From: Earliella scabrosa
Taxonomy: Eukaryota; Basidiomycota; Agaricomycetes; Polyporales; Polyporaceae
Assembly: GCA_022605405.1 (NCBI GenBank)
Contig: JABYQQ010000018.1
Span: 124,001-188,000 of the forward strand
Reading direction: 5' to 3'
DNA length: 64,000 bases
The translations under genes and the position numbers were made by a program. Position 1 is the stretch's first letter. Each line of letters starts with the position of its first letter. Below the pieces are notes generated by a model. It had not been told where the DNA came from, did not search any database, and was given only the letters and a program-made list of their open reading frames with translations. Positions 58,501 through 64,000 of the stretch are shown here, piece after piece.

Positions 58501-60183
58501 ACGTCCTGCGGCTTGCGCGAGCTGCCGGGTCCCGCGAGGCCCATCGCGACGTTGTCGTGAACGCTCATGTCGAACAGGATGCAGTTTTGCGAGACGGCGG
58601 CGATGTGTTCCCGGGTGAAGTCCTCGTCGAGGAAGCTCAGCTCTTGGTCGTCCAGGAAGATCGAGCCTGTCGTCGGGTTGTACATGCGCAGGAGGAGCTG
58701 CGCGAGCGTCGACTTGCCGGACCCGGAACCGCCAACAATGAACGAGGTCTCCTGAGCGGGCAGGAAAATGGAGACGTCCTGCAGGACCGGCATTGTGGGG
58801 CGCGAAGGGTACGCGAAGGATACGTCGGAGAGGTCGAATTGCCCCTTGCAGTGCTTTGGGCGGATTTTCCGGAACATCGACGGACGGCGAGACTTGATGG
58901 GCGAAAGCAGGACACCACCATAAGGCGTGACGTTCGACTGCGACTGCGCGAGCGTCAAGAGCGCGACCATCGCGAACTTGCCCTTGGTGAGGACGATGAG
59001 CTGGGGAATGCACATCTGCAAGTTGCTCGTCGCGATGAGACACGCCCAGAAGACAGACATGACTGTGCCCGGGGAGATCGTGCCGTCGCGGACGAGCTTC
59101 GAGCCGAACCAGAAGGCCTGCACGAACATGGCCATCATAACGAACTGGGACGCGCAGGTGCTGATACCCCAGACGGCGTGACACTTGATGGCTGCGCGGC
59201 GGATCTTCTCGAGGACACCGCCGAGTTGCTCCTGCTCGTGTTCCTGAGCGTTGAATGCCTTGACGGTAGCGATAGCGGCAGTCGCGCGGTCGACTAGTGT
59301 CGCAGCGGTCGCGTTGTGAGCACGTTCTGCAGCCAGGCGAGGACCAACGAAGCCCTGAGAAAGGGCCTGGATGATCATGAGGAGCGGAACTGCGGAGAGG
59401 ATGACCAGGGTGAGGGACCAGGACCACACGAATGAGAGGACCAATGAAGTCACGAAAGTGGTCGTGTACTGGATGACCATGCCTGCTGCGAGAGAAGAGG
59501 CCTGGCGAACCTCGTCGGTTTCCCTGGTAGAGCGTCAGCTACGGTGCGAGTCTCGGACATGCAAGAAAGACTCACCGAGCGAAGTTAGCCATGAGCCCGC
59601 CCGCGCCGAGGGGGCCGTCCCCCTCGACGGCCTGCACGGATTCTTCGGAACCCATCTTGGTGTCGAACCAGACCATGTCCTTTCCAGTGACTGCCGCATA
59701 CATCCGCTTGCGGATAGCCACAAGATTGCGCTCACCGGTCCAAATCCAGAGACTCGACGTTACGCTGCTCAGCGCGAGTGCGCCGACAGCGAGGCCAAGG
59801 AGCTGGAGAGCTGCAAGGCCGACGCCATTGAGGAGCTGGCGCTTTGCCTCTTCGGAGGGATTGGGCGTGGTGGGGAAGGCGGCAAAGGCGTCGAAGGAAC
59901 GTCCGATGACATAGGTCATGAATGGCGCGACGCCACCCGCGAAGACGGAGGTGAAGATGGCGGGGAGAATGAGAACGAAGAAGTCGCGACGGGTGAGCAG
60001 GGAGAAGAGAAGGGGAATAGAGGGTTGTGGGGGAGGGCATTGCGATACCGTTGTGGTGGACTCGGCAGCGGGGGCCTTGAGGGATGTCGCGGACTGGGGG
60101 AAGTGGATTGAAGACGCGTCGGAGGTCATGGTGGTCATGGAAGTCGTGTCGGTGTCGACGACGAGGGACGTCGGACGGCGCAT
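55518..60183 (-). CDS. ste6: STE6-like ABC exporter
   Basis: Five exons, complement(join(55518..56362,56420..56705,56761..58259,58322..59523,59576..60183)), give 1479 residues. It is a full-length ABCB-type transporter, TMD-NBD-TMD-NBD. NBD1 has Walker A GGSGSGKST, signature LSGGQKQRLAIARAL and Walker B with LILDEATSALDA. NBD2 has GSSGSGKST, a changed signature ISGGQAQRLQIARAL, and LILDECTSALDAANQ. Each TMD has about six hydrophobic helices (for example TSLVLSFVWSWSLTLVILSA; LLLLGILICLVSGAITPLFS). A long charged linker of about 250 residues joins NBD1 to TMD2. Fungal STE6 proteins export the farnesylated a-type mating pheromone, which would be the role here; a general multidrug role is the alternative. 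No pheromone or receptor gene is visible in the window. Confidence 0.88.
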
Positions 60184-61055
60184 CTTGGATGCAGATAGGG
60201 AGAAGGAAAAGAGAGACTGGGGAGGGGAGAGATCCGCAGAGTGAGACCATGGCTTTTGTCAAACGTTTTGTTCGTGCAGACAATCGTCTTTGCCAGACCC
60301 GCACACAATAGCGTCGGCAGGCGCGCGTCATTGCGTGAAGCGGACGCCCACGTGGCACACAATAGACCATCGGGCGGGCGCTTACCGAGGCTTATTGTCC
60401 CGATCAGGCACGCAGCAGGGCGCTCCCACGGTCGGCCCGACCTCCTCATTGATCCCGCCCCTCCGCCGCCGCGACCGACTCGTCCACAGACAGAGTCAAA
60501 CCACGACCTCCTGGAGGTCGCTTCGACCTTATGGATTCTAAGTATTCTTGCTCTACTTATATACGAACTGTGAGCTCTTCTCCGACGAACTGTGTCCAGT
60601 GTGGGCTTAGCCATCTGGATAGCCAGATACATAAGTAGTCACGGATCAGTGCGTGGCGACAGATGTTCCCGTATACGCGCTTCAATGGTGTCCTGCAAGT
60701 ACTTTGTGCTGGCAAGACGTTGTCGACCCAGTCGCCGCTACAGATGAAAAGAGAAGCAAGATAGAAGGATATCTGCCAAATCTATCTGGTGCACCAGATG
60801 GGGTGTGAAGCTGCGAAGTCTTTGATCTCGAAAATGTCATCCAGTGGCGGGCGTCGTGGTACGATGTAACGTTAAGATACTCACTGAGTCTAGTCCAGGT
60901 AGGTTGAGGCTCTCAAGGACACTCTGTTTTGTCAAGTATGTGCGGAGCACGTGATCGCGTATTTGCCTAATAAGGCTAAGTTGTGGCCTTAAGTCCACTG
61001 CTGCGCGAGGCTTCACAGCCATCCAGGACATCATTTTGAGCACAATCGAGCAAGA
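60184..61055. other. Upstream region of the ste6-like gene
   Basis: These 872 bases run from the ste6 ATG to the multicopper oxidase stop. A TATATAA element on the minus strand lies at about 60557..60564, some 375 bases from the ATG, so it would imply a long leader. No gene was recognised. Confidence 0.4.
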
Positions 61056-63584
61056 CTACGCTCTGTTGCACTGGTCTATCATGTACTGCGGGATATCAAA
61101 CTTCGCGCTCTCCGAAGGAAGGACGTTAAACTGAAACAGGAGGCCGGCAGCCTGCGTCGCACACGAAGATGTGTCAGTATTCACGTCTTGCCACCCGAAA
61201 GCTGCTCGGCAGGGAGAAGAACTGACCATGTGCCACTGGATGTGGCAGTGGAATGCCCAGAAGCCGGGGTTGTCCGCGACGAAGCGGAGGATGGTATGCG
61301 TGTACGCCGGGATAACGAGCGTGTCGCGCCTGCAGAAAAAAGGTTTCAAGCATCCAGTGAAGTACCGAATGAGGACGGCTTGCCACTTACAGCATCGGGT
61401 TTTGGTTATCGATAGGCTGGCGTTGGTATCGTCCCGGACCTTGTTGAAGGATCCAAAACTGGCACGACCAGAGATACGTATAAGCCATATAAGCGCATGG
61501 ATAGATATGGATATTCCAAGCTTCAGATTCTAGGGACTCGACGTACCTTCTGACCATGCAGATGGAAAGGGTGGTCTCCGTCATCCAGATTGTCGATAAT
61601 CATGTCCACGACATGGCGCTCGTTGACAGTCGTGACGAGCTGCGAGTCCGCGAGAGTCGCGGACCCATCGGAAGTGTTGCTCCCCAGGTGATTGAAGAGA
61701 CTGCAAGCACCCTGGAGGGGCTCCCATGCCTGAAATGCATCGATTCGATATTGAAATGTTTAGCAGTGCATGTGCGTGATCAAGAGGCAACGAGACATAC
61801 AGTGTCGTTTATAAACGAGTAGAAGTGGGACAAATAGTCGGGCCCGCTGGCGTACTGCATGGACACCTTGAGGTACACCGAGCTGTCACAAACGTTTCAT
61901 AGACCTCGTCTGCAATGCATAGGGACAGAGAGTACTCACAACGTCGAGTCTGGAGCAGGGACCCCTCCAACGGGGACGAGATCATCTGTATCTAATGCAC
62001 CAGGAGCATCGTCTGATAAACTTGGGGGATTGTCGAGCAGCGCAACGTCCGGCATGGCGGTATCGTCCACCCCATAGCGAATGACGCCCCGTACTTCCGT
62101 TTGCACGCCGGGATTGTCGTACTGCGAGGCACTGTCAACATGATGCTGCTACATGCCGACCACGTAGTGATCGTACCGTGAATGCATCCTGGTCCAGCCC
62201 CGCCCGTATCCAATACGCCCCTGCAGTCTGGTTCGTCCTCAACAGCACACTATACCTCTGCGCGACGGCCAGGGACACGCTTGAGACCTCAACCGGCTCT
62301 ACCGGCGTCCCGTCCGCCTCGACGACCGTGAGCGTGTGCCCGTCCACAGAGAACTGCATCCCGACAAAACTGCCCGTGTTGAGGAGGCGTATGCGGTACG
62401 TCTGATTCGGTTCGAGCGTTACGTTGAAGAACGATGCGTTGGACGAGCCGTACTGTCCGACGCCGTTGATGGTGCCTCCGTCCGGCACGGGCTCGTTCCC
62501 GGGAGTGCCGTCGATCCCGCCGGGGGTGAAGTAGAAGTTGAGGAGGGCGGGGGAGAGGTCGTGGTAGAGATCTGCCATCTGGATAACGAGGTCACCGTCG
62601 TGTGCTGGGATGGATTCGTTCGCGCCATGGACGATCACTACGAAAGCGATCAGTTTTGCGCAAAAGAGGAGTGGGTAAGAATTAACTCACAGGCTCCGGT
62701 GATTCCGTCAGTGTACTGTGTTCCGGCGTCTGTAATTTGCGCGAAGGACCTGTTGTAAGTCACTTATGCGATGTCAACTCCACTGTGTGGACATACGGGC
62801 ATGCCACCATGTGGTACCGACATAGCCGTCGAACTGCGACTGGCTCAGCATCTGCTGCCAAGCACAATAGGGATCCGCTCACTGTGAAGTTGTACACCAT
62901 CGACTCGCCAGGTGGGATTCCGCACTGAGTGATCGCCATCGATCCATCGTAGAAGTTCGTTCCGCGTCTACAATGAATGCTGATGTCTAGACAGAAATGG
63001 ACCCTTTCATTCTCGCAGCACGACGTACTGGTATAGGCCGTGCCAATGTATAGACCTGCTTGCGAGCGTCAGCAGGTAGACAGCGATCACCAACGCTGGG
63101 CAGAGACTCACGTGGAGTTTGACATCCTATTCGTGACATTCACAACGATCCGATCTCCCGTGTTGGCCTCGATCGTCGGCCCTGGATACTGCCCGTTCAC
63201 CACCAACATGAGCTTCTCGAACCCGTCCGGCGCGCCCATGCGCTCCTCCACAACGAAATTGTAGCTGCGAGTCGTCGCCTGCGCGTTGGCGATGTCCATG
63301 GACGTGAACGCGGCAATCGCGTCTGGCGCGGTCACGAACCCGCTTGTTGCGTTGCCACTCGATGAAGCAGAGTTGGACGAGTTGTTGTGTTTGAGCCCCA
63401 AGCCCAGTCCAAGCCCTAGTCCGAGCCCGAGAACCACGACGAGTGCACATAGTATGGCGCCTGCAAGAATGAGCGGTCGGCGAGTCCGTGGGCTGGCGGG
63501 ATCTGCACCCTTGGCCAGATGAGGAGTCTCGGAGTCGGCATGTGAAGGGTCCTTTGCATCAGGAGAGCCAGGAGATGCAGACAT
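61056..63584 (-). CDS. Multicopper oxidase with N-terminal anchor
   Basis: Twelve exons, complement(join(61056..61151,61227..61329,61391..61458,61547..61729,61801..61882,61940..62145,62177..62637,62691..62729,62797..62833,62883..62967,63029..63055,63112..63584)), give 619 residues. All four copper-ligand motifs are intact: SIHWHGLYQRG, TTWWHAHAGTQYTDG, DGDHPFHLHGQKFW and FHCHIQWHM. The axial position after the last HxxxxHxH block is methionine. Residues 1-37 are polar, followed by one hydrophobic segment at about 38-64 (LILAGAILCALVVV, then repeated LG) and a Ser/Asn linker, so this is a type II membrane protein facing outward, not a free laccase. Cu(I)/Fe(II) or phenol oxidation are both possible; no FTR1 permease gene is adjacent. 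The first in-frame ATG is 63584. Confidence 0.88.
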
Positions 63585-64000
63585 CTCGTATGAAGAGGGG
63601 GAAGGCGCGGGGGGACCGAGGGCCCTAGAGCGCACCGCAAGCTCAGTAGCATGTGCCCATATCTCTTCTACAGACAAGCGCGGGGTGCCCCCACGTTGGG
63701 CTAGATATGTGGCAGGAGCGGTTCGCGAAGTCGAGCATCAAGGGACGGAACGGAGGATGATCTTCGGGCATCGAGTCTTGTAGCCAGCGGTATCCAACCG
63801 CAGGAGGTGGCGCTATATATAGCACGAACGTGCTTGCAGGACGGTCTATTTCCACGCAGATGTCAGAGAACCTGCCAAACCTTGAGTCGCGTGAGTGGCT
63901 GCCATACGGAACTCGAGGATAGGCATGCAGAGTACCGCAACCACGACATCGTGGTTGTGCATGGGCCTTCAAGCTGAACTTGACATCGTGAGAATATGCA
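63585..64000. promoter_or_regulatory. Upstream region of the multicopper oxidase gene
   Basis: A TATATATA element lies at 63814..63821, about 230 bases upstream of the ATG at 63584. This would imply a leader of roughly 200 bases, or an upstream non-coding exon. The open frame continues upstream of the ATG to 63677 but has no earlier ATG. No other gene is seen to the window end. Confidence 0.45.

Overview
The window is nuclear DNA from a basidiomycete fungus, most likely a wood-decay or saprotrophic Agaricomycete (Polyporales-like). The reasons are: short GT-AG introns of about 50-65 bases that interrupt nearly every gene; GC-rich, tightly packed genes on both strands; several DUF6593 genes, a family typical of mushroom-forming fungi; a copper-radical (glyoxal) oxidase and a multicopper oxidase; and a STE6-type ABC exporter. 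No bacterial, phage, CRISPR, rRNA or tRNA feature was seen. All gene models below were built by hand from splice signals, reading phase and recognised protein motifs. No similarity search or RNA evidence was available.

Layout. 1-2.7 kb: three DUF6593 genes, one cut by the window edge and one with a long glycine-rich tail. 3.3-5.7 kb: an unknown coiled-coil protein. 5.8-6.6 kb: a scar where a frameshifted DUF6593 remnant abuts an inverted, decayed copy of the glyoxal oxidase 3' end. 6.8-8.6 kb: the intact glyoxal oxidase. 8.6-11.3 kb: no recognised gene. 11.3-13.3 kb: a secreted, probably GPI-anchored acid phosphatase. 13.6-20.7 kb: two chromatin genes, rsc7/NPL6 and the cohesin subunit gene scc3/STAG, reading away from a shared 299-bp promoter region. 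20.8-24.6 kb: a rearranged patch with duplicated pieces of scc3 and of an F-box/LRR-like gene, and an unknown gene between them. 25.0-27.3 kb: rbx1 (cullin-RING ligase RING subunit) divergent from tubulin cofactor C. 28-35 kb: a hypothetical gene, two related cysteine-rich protein genes and a probably mitochondrial protein gene. 35.1-46.9 kb: a 16-exon gene for a giant 3592-residue protein with a PH-like domain. 47.4-51.0 kb: a Zrg17-like CDF transporter and a PAP2 dolichyl-diphosphatase-like enzyme. 51.3-54.9 kb: SURF6/Rrp14 (ribosome biogenesis) divergent from PTPA (PP2A activator). 55.5-60.2 kb: the STE6-like exporter. 61.1-63.6 kb: a membrane-anchored multicopper oxidase.

Most of the window is housekeeping DNA: cohesion, chromatin remodelling, ubiquitin ligase, tubulin folding, ribosome assembly, phosphatase regulation, secretory zinc and lipid handling. 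It alternates with fast-changing patches: the DUF6593 cluster with the oxidase scar, and the scc3/F-box duplications. Four pairs of core genes share divergent intergenic promoters (rsc7/scc3, rbx1/tbcc, zrg17/PAP2, surf6/ptpa). The most novel-looking items are a cysteine-rich protein family (two genes with matching exon structure, one with no long ORF and so easily missed), the giant PH protein with a 36-bp RS-type tandem repeat, and the two duplication scars.
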